From Bacteroidales bacterium (GTDB taxonomy: Bacteria; Bacteroidota; Bacteroidia; Bacteroidales; WCHB1-69): DNA of 27,945 nucleotides. Below the pieces are notes generated by a model. It did no database searches. It saw only the letters and a list, made by a program, of their open reading frames with translations, and was not told the DNA's origin. The translations under genes and the position numbers were made by a program. Shown piece by piece: positions 16,907 through 22,692 of this stretch (position 1 is the stretch's first letter; each line of letters opens with the position of its first letter). Location of the stretch: positions 1 through 27,945 of the forward strand of contig JAISTU010000211.1 in the NCBI GenBank assembly GCA_031272415.1, read 5' to 3'.

Positions 16907-16940
16907 GAATGGAGAGTGGAGAATTGTTTTTTTTGCATTG
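16907..16940 (-). repeat. Heptads and truncated dispersed box upstream of hutU
   Basis: On the minus strand ATGCAAAAAAAA (16927-16938) is followed by CAATTCTCCACTCTCCATTC heptads. The 5' part of the box is replaced by the palindromic element that begins at 16939. Confidence 0.55.
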
Positions 16941-17033
16941 TCTGAACTATGATTTGGAATGATTTTAATGATTTGTGTGATTATCTAAAATCATAATAAT
17001 CACATTAATCATACGAAAATCGTGGTTCAGACA
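16939..17033. repeat. 95-bp palindromic repeat element (TGTCTGAAC type)
   Basis: The ends TGTCTGAACTATGATTT and AAAATCGTGGTTCAGACA are inverted copies. The inner arms TGTGATTAT and ATAATCACA pair perfectly around an 11-nt loop, so the whole element can fold into one long hairpin. A half copy is at 20664-20718. Elements of this kind are widespread between genes in Bacteroidota, from memory. It sits between two divergent promoters. Confidence 0.75.
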
Positions 17034-17073
17034 AATTTTAGAACATTTTTATTCAAAAATGCAAAAAAAATAG
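17031..17073 (+). repeat. Copy of dispersed upstream box
   Basis: CAAATTTTAGAAC, then TTTTTATTC and AAAAATGCAAAAAAAAT, in the plus direction, about 90 bp upstream of the -7 box of the DUF3791 gene. It shares its first bases with the end of the palindrome. Confidence 0.65.
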
Positions 17074-17106
17074 AAAAATCTAAAATCGTAAATCTACAAT
17101 TGTAAA

Positions 17107-17125
17107 TCTCTACACTCTACACTCT
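17107..17125 (+). repeat. Heptad spacer upstream of the DUF3791 gene
   Basis: CTACACTCTACACTCT preceded by TCT: two and a half perfect units of CTACACT between the box and the promoter. Confidence 0.7.
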
Positions 17126-17139
17126 GAAAAAAAGGCTTT

Positions 17140-17170
17140 AATTTTTATTTGAAAAATTTGTGTATCTTTG
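17140..17170 (+). promoter_or_regulatory. Promoter of the DUF3791-DUF3990 unit
   Basis: AATTTTTATTTG (17140-17151), 11 nt ending in TG, then TATCTTTG (17163-17170). It decides the start of the next gene: an in-frame TTG at 17160 lies inside this promoter, so the ATG at 17193 is used. Confidence 0.75.
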
Positions 17171-17192
17171 CAAAAACAAAATTAGTATAAAT

Positions 17193-17435
17193 ATGGATAC
17201 AGAATTTAAAACTTTAGATAAGGCGACAAAGGACAAAATAAGTTTTATTACTTTTATTGTGCCTGAATTTGCAGTAGCCTATAAAATGAACATACAAGAT
17301 GCATATTTTTACCTCAAAAAATATGGAGGCTGGGATTTTTTGAATAAGCATTGGTGGGCTTTGCATACAGATAATTTGCTATATACTTTGCATAGTATTT
17401 ATGAAGTTTGTTACCAAAATGGAGGACAAAGATAA
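17193..17435 (+). CDS. DUF3791 domain protein
   Basis: 80 residues from the ATG at 17193. The pattern ISFITFIVPEFAVAYKMN, then DAYFYLKKYGGWDFLNKHW and LHTDNLLYTLHSIYE, matches DUF3791, a small all-helical domain that occurs next to DUF3990 proteins in many Firmicutes and Bacteroidota. I infer that it is the antitoxin-like partner of the DUF3990 protein. The stop and the next start overlap by one base (TAATG), so the two are co-translated. Confidence 0.8.
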   Translation: MDTEFKTLDKATKDKISFITFIVPEFAVAYKMNIQDAYFYLKKYGGWDFLNKHWWALHTDNLLYTLHSIYEVCYQNGGQR

Positions 17436-18109
17436 TGCAAGTATATCACGGCAGTTATACAACATTTGATGAAATTGATTTATCAAAAGCACAACCCAAT
17501 AGAGATTTTGGGCAAGGTTTTTATGTTACAAAATATAGGAAACAAGCCGAAAAATGGGCAAAAAATGTTAGTAGCAAATACCATTGTGAAGGGTTGGTCA
17601 CAGAATATATCTATTATGATTCTGAATTTACAGAACGACTTTGTAAGGTGAAACATTTTGATAGTTACAGTGAAGAATGGTTAGATTTTGTTGTAATGAA
17701 CCGTAATCCGCTATCGCCTACACCTGCCCATGATTATGATATAGTTGAAGGACCGGTAGCAAATGACAAAGTACAGCGAACATTAACGAGGTATTTGAGT
17801 GGAAAAATATCAAAACATGATTTTTTGAAAATGCTTACCTATCATGAAAATACGCATCAAATTTGTTTTTGTACTATGCGTTCTTTACTCACTTTAAGCA
17901 AGGTCGCTAATGATAGCATTTTTTTTATAGAAGACATTGCAGAACAAATTGTTGAACAGTTAATGCTGGATTTGAAAATCGATGAAGAAAAAGCCGCAGA
18001 TTTTTTTTATACCTCAAAAACCTTTTCAAAACTTGCCGATAAAAATACAGATTTTCACCAACAAAATTGGCATGAAATCTATAAAATGTTAAAAAAAGAA
18101 GTGAAGTAA
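17435..18109 (+). CDS. DUF3990 (ADP-ribosyltransferase-fold) protein with C-terminal DUF3791-like domain
   Basis: 224 residues from the ATG at 17435. Residues 1-150 match DUF3990, which is placed in the ADP-ribosyltransferase clan. VYHGSYTTFDEIDLSKA holds the His-Gly-Ser of the NAD-binding first motif, DFGQGFYVTKYRKQAEKWA the second motif, and THQICFCT (140-147) the third beta-strand, with Gln142 where classical transferases have Glu. Residues 155-224 look like a second DUF3791-type helical domain (IAEQIVEQLMLDLKIDEEKA, then SKTFSKLAD and WHEIYKML). I infer a toxin-antitoxin or regulatory pair that acts through ADP-ribosylation; no activity has been shown from this sequence. Confidence 0.8.
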   Translation: MQVYHGSYTTFDEIDLSKAQPNRDFGQGFYVTKYRKQAEKWAKNVSSKYHCEGLVTEYIYYDSEFTERLCKVKHFDSYSEEWLDFVVMNRNPLSPTPAHDYDIVEGPVANDKVQRTLTRYLSGKISKHDFLKMLTYHENTHQICFCTMRSLLTLSKVANDSIFFIEDIAEQIVEQLMLDLKIDEEKAADFFYTSKTFSKLADKNTDFHQQNWHEIYKMLKKEVK

Positions 18110-18116
18110 TTGAAAA

Positions 18117-18163
18117 TTATCCAATTTTAGAATATTTTTGGTGCGAAAATACAAAAAAAAATC
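18117..18163 (+). repeat. Copy of dispersed upstream box
   Basis: TATCCAATTTTAGAAT, TTTTTGGTGCG, AAAATACAAAAAAAAATC in the plus direction. It begins 8 bp after the DUF3990 stop codon. It is followed directly by heptads (18163-18180) and the promoter at 18194, the cleanest complete module in the window. Confidence 0.7.
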
Positions 18164-18180
18164 TCTACACTCTACACTCT
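18163..18180 (+). repeat. Heptad spacer upstream of the Cys-rich lipoprotein
   Basis: Two and a half perfect units of CTACACT between box and promoter, the same sequence as at 17107-17125. Confidence 0.7.
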
Positions 18181-18193
18181 GAAAAAAAACTTT

Positions 18194-18224
18194 AATTTTT
18201 AATTGATATTTTTATGTATCTTTG
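18194..18224 (+). promoter_or_regulatory. Promoter of the Cys-rich lipoprotein gene
   Basis: AATTTTTAATTG (18194-18205), 11 nt ending in TG, then TATCTTTG (18217-18224). The leader to the ATG at 18301 is about 70 nt. Confidence 0.75.
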
Positions 18225-18300
18225 CAAAACGGAGCGATGTTGAAAATCCGCAGAAGAGAGTAAACGTGTTTTAGGATTAACCAAAATTTTTCTTCAAAAA

Positions 18301-18584
18301 ATGAAAAAAGTTTTAGTAGCAAAGTAGCAGTTGCTTTGATGGCTGGCTTTGCGTCTTGTAAAAAGGATAGTGAATGCACATATTGTAAAAAGGATTGTAA
18401 ATGCACATATACAGATACAAGTTCAGGACTAACTGGCTCATACACTTACACTTTCACTGCAGATGAATTAGATAAATTGGGAACAACTTGCAAGGGAATA
18501 GAAGATGTTCTTATTAGTTATGGGGGCTATGAAACTATTTATTGCAAGGAATATGAAAGCAATATTTATTTAGTTTTACAATAA
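18301..18584 (+). pseudogene. Cys-rich small lipoprotein, out of frame at an A tract
   Basis: ATG at 18301 is followed by a run of six A and stops after eight codons (TAG 18325). One more A would give MKKSFSSKVAVALMAGFASC, a textbook lipoprotein signal peptide. The frame then continues in KKDSECTYCKKDCKCTY to TAA at 18582-18584, for a total of about 94 residues. The mature part has a cysteine cluster (C-x2-C-x3-C-x-C) and two later cysteines. The promoter and leader are intact. The break may be a recent loss, a phase-variable tract or a read error. An in-frame TTG at 18336 would make a product without a proper signal. I do not recognise the family. Confidence 0.65.
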
Positions 18585-18594
18585 GCATATCGTT

Positions 18595-18612
18595 AAAAAA
18601 AGCCTGCTTTTT
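18595..18612. terminator. Bidirectional terminator between the lipoprotein and queA
   Basis: A short stem of AAAAAG and CTTTTT with a 4-nt loop, with A and T runs on both sides. It lies between convergent genes and can serve both strands. Confidence 0.5.
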
Positions 18613-18625
18613 CATTGATTATCAA

Positions 18626-19864
18626 TTACATAAATAAACACACATCTCCGTAACTCAAAAATCGAAAGTCGTGTGCAAGGGCATAGTTATAAATTTCTTT
18701 CCATTTTTGCCCGACAAAAGATGCAATCAATAGCAAAAGCGTGCTTTGTGGCTGATGAAAATTGGTAATTAAACCTTTGACAACTTTGGGGGTATAGAAT
18801 GGCAAAATCATCAATGAGGTAGCAAATGGAAAATATTGTAATTGATTGATATTCATGTATTTTAATATATTTTCAAAAGATTCTTTTACACTTATATTTT
18901 CAGTGTATAAATTTTGATAGACCTCCCATTGAGAAAGTGATAAATTCGGATGTGTCTGAATATCAAACAGTTGCGGCTCTTTTTTAAGTTTTACGCCACA
19001 CCAATACAAACTCTCCAAAGAGCGTGTTGTAGTGGTTCCTACGGCAATGACAGATTTTTGTAATTGATTGTAAATGTGCTCAATAGATATTTTGGAAAAA
19101 ATTACTTTTTCGGCGTGCATTTGATGTTCTTCTGCATAAGTGGTAGTAACCGGTTTAAAAGTGCCGGCGCCTACATGGAGTGTCAAATAGTCAATAAAAA
19201 TACCTTTTTTTGCAATTTTTTTCAATAAATTTTGTGTAAAATGCAAACCTGCTGTCGGTGCTGCGACCGAGCCTTTTTGTTTAGCAAAAACAGTTTGATA
19301 GCGTATTTTATCTTCCTCATTGGCTTTGCGTTTGATATAAGGGGGCAGTGGTGTATTTCCCGCATAATCAAGTATTTGTGCAAATGTAATATCTGTCGGT
19401 TGCCACTGAAAACGAACCAAAAAAGAATCGCCAATGTTCTCCAAACGCTCGGCAGTGAGCATAATTTTTTGAGCATCAATGAGCAACGGCATTTTCAGTA
19501 TCTCATTCATTCTCTTGTTGTTACCGATGTAGCATTTCCAAACACAACTGCCTTTTTGTTGCAAAGATTGCAGGTAAGAAACGTTATTTTCTTGGGGCGA
19601 CAAGCACAATATCTCAATCGTTGCTCCCGTAGATTTGGTAAATAAAAGTCTCGCAGGCACAACAGAAGTATCATTAAGAAGAAGTAAATTATTGATATTC
19701 AAGTAGTTATCAATATTTTTAAAAATATCTTCTTTTATCTGTTTATCCTTGAAAATCAATAATTTAGACTCATCTCGCTGTGCCAATGGAAAATCTGCAA
19801 TTCGATTTTGTGGCAAAGGATAATCAAAATCTGCTATTAAAGTCTGTAACTGCATCAATATCAA
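18626..19864 (-). CDS. queA: S-adenosylmethionine:tRNA ribosyltransferase-isomerase
   Basis: 412 residues, the long form seen in Bacteroidota. QueA transfers the ribosyl part of SAM to 7-aminomethyl-7-deazaguanine in tRNA and forms epoxyqueuosine. Signature segments are RDESKLLIF near the N-terminus, GSVAAPTAGLHFT in the middle and LITNFHQPQSTLL towards the C-terminus; all are intact. The start may be Met1 (19864) or Met4 (19855, MQLQTLIADFDY). It begins 4 bp after the scoB stop, on the same strand and without a promoter of its own, so it depends on the scoB promoter. Confidence 0.94.
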   Translation of the reverse strand: MILMQLQTLIADFDYPLPQNRIADFPLAQRDESKLLIFKDKQIKEDIFKNIDNYLNINNLLLLNDTSVVPARLLFTKSTGATIEILCLSPQENNVSYLQSLQQKGSCVWKCYIGNNKRMNEILKMPLLIDAQKIMLTAERLENIGDSFLVRFQWQPTDITFAQILDYAGNTPLPPYIKRKANEEDKIRYQTVFAKQKGSVAAPTAGLHFTQNLLKKIAKKGIFIDYLTLHVGAGTFKPVTTTYAEEHQMHAEKVIFSKISIEHIYNQLQKSVIAVGTTTTRSLESLYWCGVKLKKEPQLFDIQTHPNLSLSQWEVYQNLYTENISVKESFENILKYMNINQLQYFPFATSLMILPFYTPKVVKGLITNFHQPQSTLLLLIASFVGQKWKEIYNYALAHDFRFLSYGDVCLFM

Positions 19865-19868
19865 GCAA

Positions 19869-20528
19869 TTATTGCAGCATATTTTGTAAATTTTTGCTAA
19901 TTATCAGCCTTGCACCGGTAGCATTTTGTACATCGGCTACGGTAAATTCGGGGTTAATTTCAGTCAATTCAATGCCTTCTTTGGTAATGTTCATCACGCC
20001 CATTTCGGTAACAATCATATTGACTTGTCCGGCTGCCGTGAGCGGTAAAGTACACTCTTCCAATATTTTATGATTCCCTTTAGCGGTATGTTCCATTGCC
20101 AAAATGATTTTTTTTGTGCCTACCAATAAGTCCATTGCGCCGCCCATTCCGGGTGTTTTTTTACCGGGTATCATCCAATTGGCAAGATTTCCTTTTTTAT
20201 CCACCTGCAATGCCCCCAAAATGGTAATATCAACGTGTCCGCCACGAATTATGCCGAACGATTTGGCACTGTCAAACGTAGATGCACCTTTATTGGCAGT
20301 GATATAACCACCTCCTGCATTGACAAAATTTTTATCCTCTTGCCCCGGCTGTGGCGATGCTCCCATGCCCAACATTCCATTTTCCGACTGCAAAGTAACA
20401 TGAATATTTTGTGGTAAATAATTGGGTATCAATGTCGGTAATCCAATCCCCAAATTGACCACATATCCGTCTTTAATCTCTAACGCACAACGCTTTGCAA
20501 TGATTATCCTAATCTGTTCTTTGTCCAT
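19869..20528 (-). CDS. scoB: 3-oxoacid CoA-transferase subunit B
   Basis: 219 residues. The family transfers CoA from succinyl-CoA or acetyl-CoA to acetoacetate. The beta subunit carries the catalytic Glu in the SENG motif, here Glu49 in QSENGMLGMG, so the active site is intact. Other conserved parts are YVNLGIGLPTL-like (here VVNLGIGLPTL) and GGHVDITILGALQVD. The alpha subunit gene, normally directly upstream, is not here: the 670 bp upstream hold repeats only. The enzyme needs both, so subunit A must be coded elsewhere. Whether it acts on acetoacetate (Sco, Ato) or another acid cannot be told. Confidence 0.92.
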   Translation of the reverse strand: MDKEQIRIIIAKRCALEIKDGYVVNLGIGLPTLIPNYLPQNIHVTLQSENGMLGMGASPQPGQEDKNFVNAGGGYITANKGASTFDSAKSFGIIRGGHVDITILGALQVDKKGNLANWMIPGKKTPGMGGAMDLLVGTKKIILAMEHTAKGNHKILEECTLPLTAAGQVNMIVTEMGVMNITKEGIELTEINPEFTVADVQNATGARLIISKNLQNMLQ

Positions 20529-20554
20529 AAATTTGATTTTTTTTTATCTATTTA

Positions 20555-20585
20555 CAAAAATACACAAATTTCTCAATTAAAAATT
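20555..20585 (-). promoter_or_regulatory. Promoter of scoB-queA
   Basis: Minus strand: AATTTTTAATTG (20574-20585), 11 nt ending in TG, then TATTTTTG (20555-20562). Confidence 0.75.
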
Positions 20586-20599
20586 AAAAGCCCTGTTTT

Positions 20600-20657
20600 T
20601 TAATTGAGAATGGAGAATTGAGAATTGAGAATTATTTTTTTTTTTGCATTTTCACGC
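20600..20657 (-). repeat. Heptads and partial dispersed box upstream of scoB
   Basis: On the minus strand TGAAAATGCAAAAAAAAAA (from 20655 downwards) is followed by four units of CTCAATT/CTCCATT. The half copy of the TGTCTGAAC palindrome replaces the 5' part of the box. Confidence 0.6.
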
Positions 20658-20663
20658 CACCCT

Positions 20664-20718
20664 TGTCTGAACTTTGATTTAGAATGATTTGCGTGATTAA
20701 CAAGATTTTACGAATTTA
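20664..20718. repeat. Half copy of the TGTCTGAAC palindrome
   Basis: TGTCTGAACTTTGATTT, then GAATGATTTGCGTGATTAAC, closely matches the left arm of the element at 16939-17033. The right arm is absent, possibly displaced by the inverted repeat that begins at 20730. Confidence 0.7.
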
Positions 20719-20729
20719 ACAAATTAAAT

Positions 20730-20866
20730 AACCTTATTTATTAAAGCACCCTTAGTAGCCAAGAAAAATCCCCCCCCCGCCATTACCCTTATTTTTTGTT
20801 AATAAGGGAATAAGGGAAATTAACAGAAAAATCCTTGCTACTAAGGGAGCCGCGATAAATAAGGTT
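20730..20866. repeat. 137-bp inverted-repeat element
   Basis: The left arm (AACCTTATTTAT, then CACCCTTAGTAGCCAAG and AAAAATC) pairs with the right arm (GAAAAATCCTTGCTACTAAG, then ATAAATAAGGTT). The loop contains a nine-C run (20770-20778) and a second hairpin, CCCTTATT and AATAAGGG. It carries no ORF. The shape is that of a MITE or a similar palindromic insert. Confidence 0.75.
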
Positions 20867-20890
20867 TTTTTTTCAGAGTGAAGAGTAAGC

Positions 20891-20937
20891 CATTTTTTTG
20901 CATTTTGAGAGAAAAACGTTCTAAAATTGGATAAAAA
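20891..20937 (-). repeat. Second copy of the dispersed box upstream of scoB
   Basis: Minus strand: TATCCAATTTTAGAACG, TTTTTCTCTC, AAAATGCAAAAAAATGG, followed by heptad-like ACTCTTCACTCTGAAAA and then the inverted repeat at 20866. It looks like a module whose promoter end was separated by the insertions. Confidence 0.65.
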
Positions 20938-20977
20938 GCATTCTCAATTTTTAATTCTCAATTCTCAATTTTCCCCT

Positions 20978-21150
20978 GTCCTGAAAGGACAAAAGTTTCA
21001 TGACCGCAGGTCGCTGTTACACTCTGACCTGCGGAATTTGATAACGCTCCCACCACTGTCTGAAAGACAGAACTTATAATGTTTTGTCTTTCAGATAATT
21101 AGGTGTGTGTGTCTTTTCCCCGCAGGGCAAACGCAGTGCGCCCTACGGGG
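20978..21150. repeat. Cluster of four short palindromes
   Basis: Four different hairpins in 173 bp: GTCCT/AGGAC (20978-20990), CCGCAGGTC/GACCTGCGG (21004-21034), CTGTC/GACAG with a further GTCTTTCAG (21056-21094), and CCCCGCAGGGC/GCCCTACGGGG (21118-21150). They are richer in G+C than their surroundings. Confidence 0.7.
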
Positions 21151-21200
21151 AATTATCAAATACCATTTTCAATTGTATATCCCTACATTCTACTCTAATT

Positions 21201-21818
21201 TTACACCAATTTTTGTTCTATTGCCATTTTCACTAAAATGGCGGTGTTTTTTGCGCCTAATTTTAGGAGTAAATTTTTACGGTAACTTTTGACGGTTTCT
21301 ACGCCTAAGTGCATCGTTTTGGCAATTTCGACATTTGTTTCGCCTTCTGCTATCAATGTCAGCATTTCTTTTTCTCTTCGCGTGAGAAGAACAGGTTTAA
21401 AATCGCTTTTATGCAACATCATATCTACTTCGTGGCACAAAAATTGTTCGCCTCTGTGGACACTCATAATGCCTTCTAAAATCTCTTCTGCCATTGCATT
21501 TTTGAGTACATATCCATTTGCACCTGCCGAAAGCATATCCATTATGACGGCATGTTCGGCATACGTTGTCAATGCCAAAATTTTTAAATTTGGATACAGC
21601 GGACGCCATTGTCGGCAAAGGTCAGTCCCGCTGCCGTCAGGTAAATTTACGTCCAAAAGTAACACATCTACATTTTCTTTTTCCATGGCGAGCATCCAAT
21701 CGCCATCTTTTGCCGTGTGAGCGCACCTAATTACTGTCGCCTTTTGCGACTCATTGATAATCTTTGTTAATCCTTCCACAAACATTTTGTGGTCATCCAA
21801 TATAGCAACCCTAATCAT
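21201..21818 (-). CDS. NarL/LuxR-family response regulator
   Basis: 205 residues. The receiver domain (1-120) has the acidic pair Asp8-Asp9, the phosphoacceptor Asp56 in DVLLLDVNLPDGSG, a Thr at 84-85 and Lys106. The C-terminal LuxR-type helix-turn-helix (145-203) contains LTRREKEMLTLIAEGETNVE and the recognition helix VETVKSYRKNLLLKLG. It lies 41 bp after the histidine-kinase-like gene and has no promoter of its own, so the two form a unit. The targets cannot be inferred. Confidence 0.93.
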   Translation of the reverse strand: MIRVAILDDHKMFVEGLTKIINESQKATVIRCAHTAKDGDWMLAMEKENVDVLLLDVNLPDGSGTDLCRQWRPLYPNLKILALTTYAEHAVIMDMLSAGANGYVLKNAMAEEILEGIMSVHRGEQFLCHEVDMMLHKSDFKPVLLTRREKEMLTLIAEGETNVEIAKTMHLGVETVKSYRKNLLLKLGAKNTAILVKMAIEQKLV

Positions 21819-21859
21819 ATTCTTTGTATATATTATTGTTTATCAATTAATTTTAATTT

Positions 21860-22357
21860 TTAATTGAGTTCTAACTTTCCACTAATGATAGTTCCTTTTC
21901 CTGGTTTGGAGTCAAAATCAATGGTTCCGTTGTAGGCGGCAATTGTTTTTTTGATATTGAGCAAGCCGATACCATGGGAGATTTGTTGAGTATCAAAACC
22001 TTTTCCATCGTCTTGAATTGTAAATGCAATGCTGTCAGGCTCTTGCACCAATTGAACTATAATATGTTCCGCTTGAGCATGTTTTAATGCATTGTTAATC
22101 AATTCACAAATGACACGATAAACCGTAATTTCCAACTTTTGTTCCAATCGTTTTTCATTGCCGTAATAATGAAATTGAGCAATGGGTATCGCATCGCAAA
22201 AATTTGATAATGCGGTCTTTAAACCATAACGAGTTAATATCTCCGGTATCAAATGAGACGCCACTCGCCGCAACTCTGAAATAGAGTTGTCCAACATTGT
22301 AAGTGCGCTGTCAAATATACGCACGTCTTCCTTTTCTATATAAGCACCTTTTCGCAT
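21860..22357 (-). CDS. Histidine-kinase-like ATPase lacking the H-box
   Basis: 165 residues. Residues 14-60 are the second part of a HisKA_3-type dimerisation domain (SISELRRVASHLIPEILTRY), and 65-165 a HATPase_c domain with N box INNALKHA (87-94), G1 DDGKGFD (116-122) and G2 GIGLLNI (129-135), all intact. What is missing is the first helix with the phosphoacceptor His of the DLHDGxG type, and any sensor region. A stop codon lies 6 bp upstream of the ATG, so the loss is not an annotation error. A good promoter lies 72 bp upstream, so it may still be expressed. It may be a degraded kinase or a partner that works with another protein. Confidence 0.8.
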   Translation of the reverse strand: MRKGAYIEKEDVRIFDSALTMLDNSISELRRVASHLIPEILTRYGLKTALSNFCDAIPIAQFHYYGNEKRLEQKLEITVYRVICELINNALKHAQAEHIIVQLVQEPDSIAFTIQDDGKGFDTQQISHGIGLLNIKKTIAAYNGTIDFDSKPGKGTIISGKLELN

Positions 22358-22428
22358 ATCCCTTTATTCTTTATTCTTATTTTATATTTTTATTCTTATT
22401 TTATGACCGTCAATCGACAAGCCTTTTA

Positions 22429-22436
22429 CAAAGATA
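22429..22436 (-). promoter_or_regulatory. Promoter -7 box of the kinase-response regulator unit
   Basis: TATCTTTG on the minus strand, with TG directly before it. In place of the AATTTTTAATTG element there is a T-rich run. Confidence 0.65.
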
Positions 22437-22456
22437 CACAAAAAAAACATATCTCA

Positions 22457-22478
22457 ATACCCCCTTTGTGGGGTATTT
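22457..22478. repeat. Hairpin between box and promoter of the kinase unit
   Basis: ATACCCC and GGGGTAT pair around a short loop (CTTTGT region); T-rich on the plus-strand side. It sits in the spacer of the module where other copies have heptads. Confidence 0.6.
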
Positions 22479-22513
22479 TTCAAAAAAGTGTAAAAAAATG
22501 AGAATTGAAAATT

Positions 22514-22558
22514 AGATTTTTTTGCATTTTGGGATAAAACCGTTCTAAAATCAGACAA
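22514..22558 (-). repeat. Copy of dispersed upstream box
   Basis: Minus strand: GTCTGATTTTAGAACG, TTTTATCCC, AAAATGCAAAAAAATC. It lies about 80 bp upstream of the kinase promoter. Confidence 0.65.
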
Positions 22559-22692
22559 CAACAACGTTCAATTCTCCTCTATACCCTGCTCCTTTCACCA
22601 AACATACCTTTATCCCTACAAATAATTCTATTTACTCCAAAAAACAATAAAACCTTCTTTTTTTCGTTAATTGAATAATTTATTGCAAAAAA

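Larger units (their letters stand above)
20529..21200. other. 672-bp gap filled with repeats
   Basis: There is no gene in this gap. On the minus strand it holds the scoB promoter, a box with heptads, the half palindrome 20664-20718, a large inverted repeat 20730-20866, a second box 20891-20937, heptads to about 20972, and four short hairpins at 20978-21150. Confidence 0.75.
22358..22692. other. 335-bp gap between the kinase and truB
   Basis: It contains the kinase promoter, hairpin and box on the minus strand. The right part (22560-22692) is C/T-rich, then A/T-rich. I could not identify a TAnnTTTG promoter for truB. Confidence 0.6.

Noticed and set aside
17160..17192. TTG start for the DUF3791 gene
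   Set aside because: It lies within the promoter; the ATG at 17193 fits the expected transcript start and the family N-terminus.
14171..18180. Regular short repeats that could suggest a CRISPR array
   Set aside because: Units are 7 nt, directly tandem and without spacers, and no cas gene is present.
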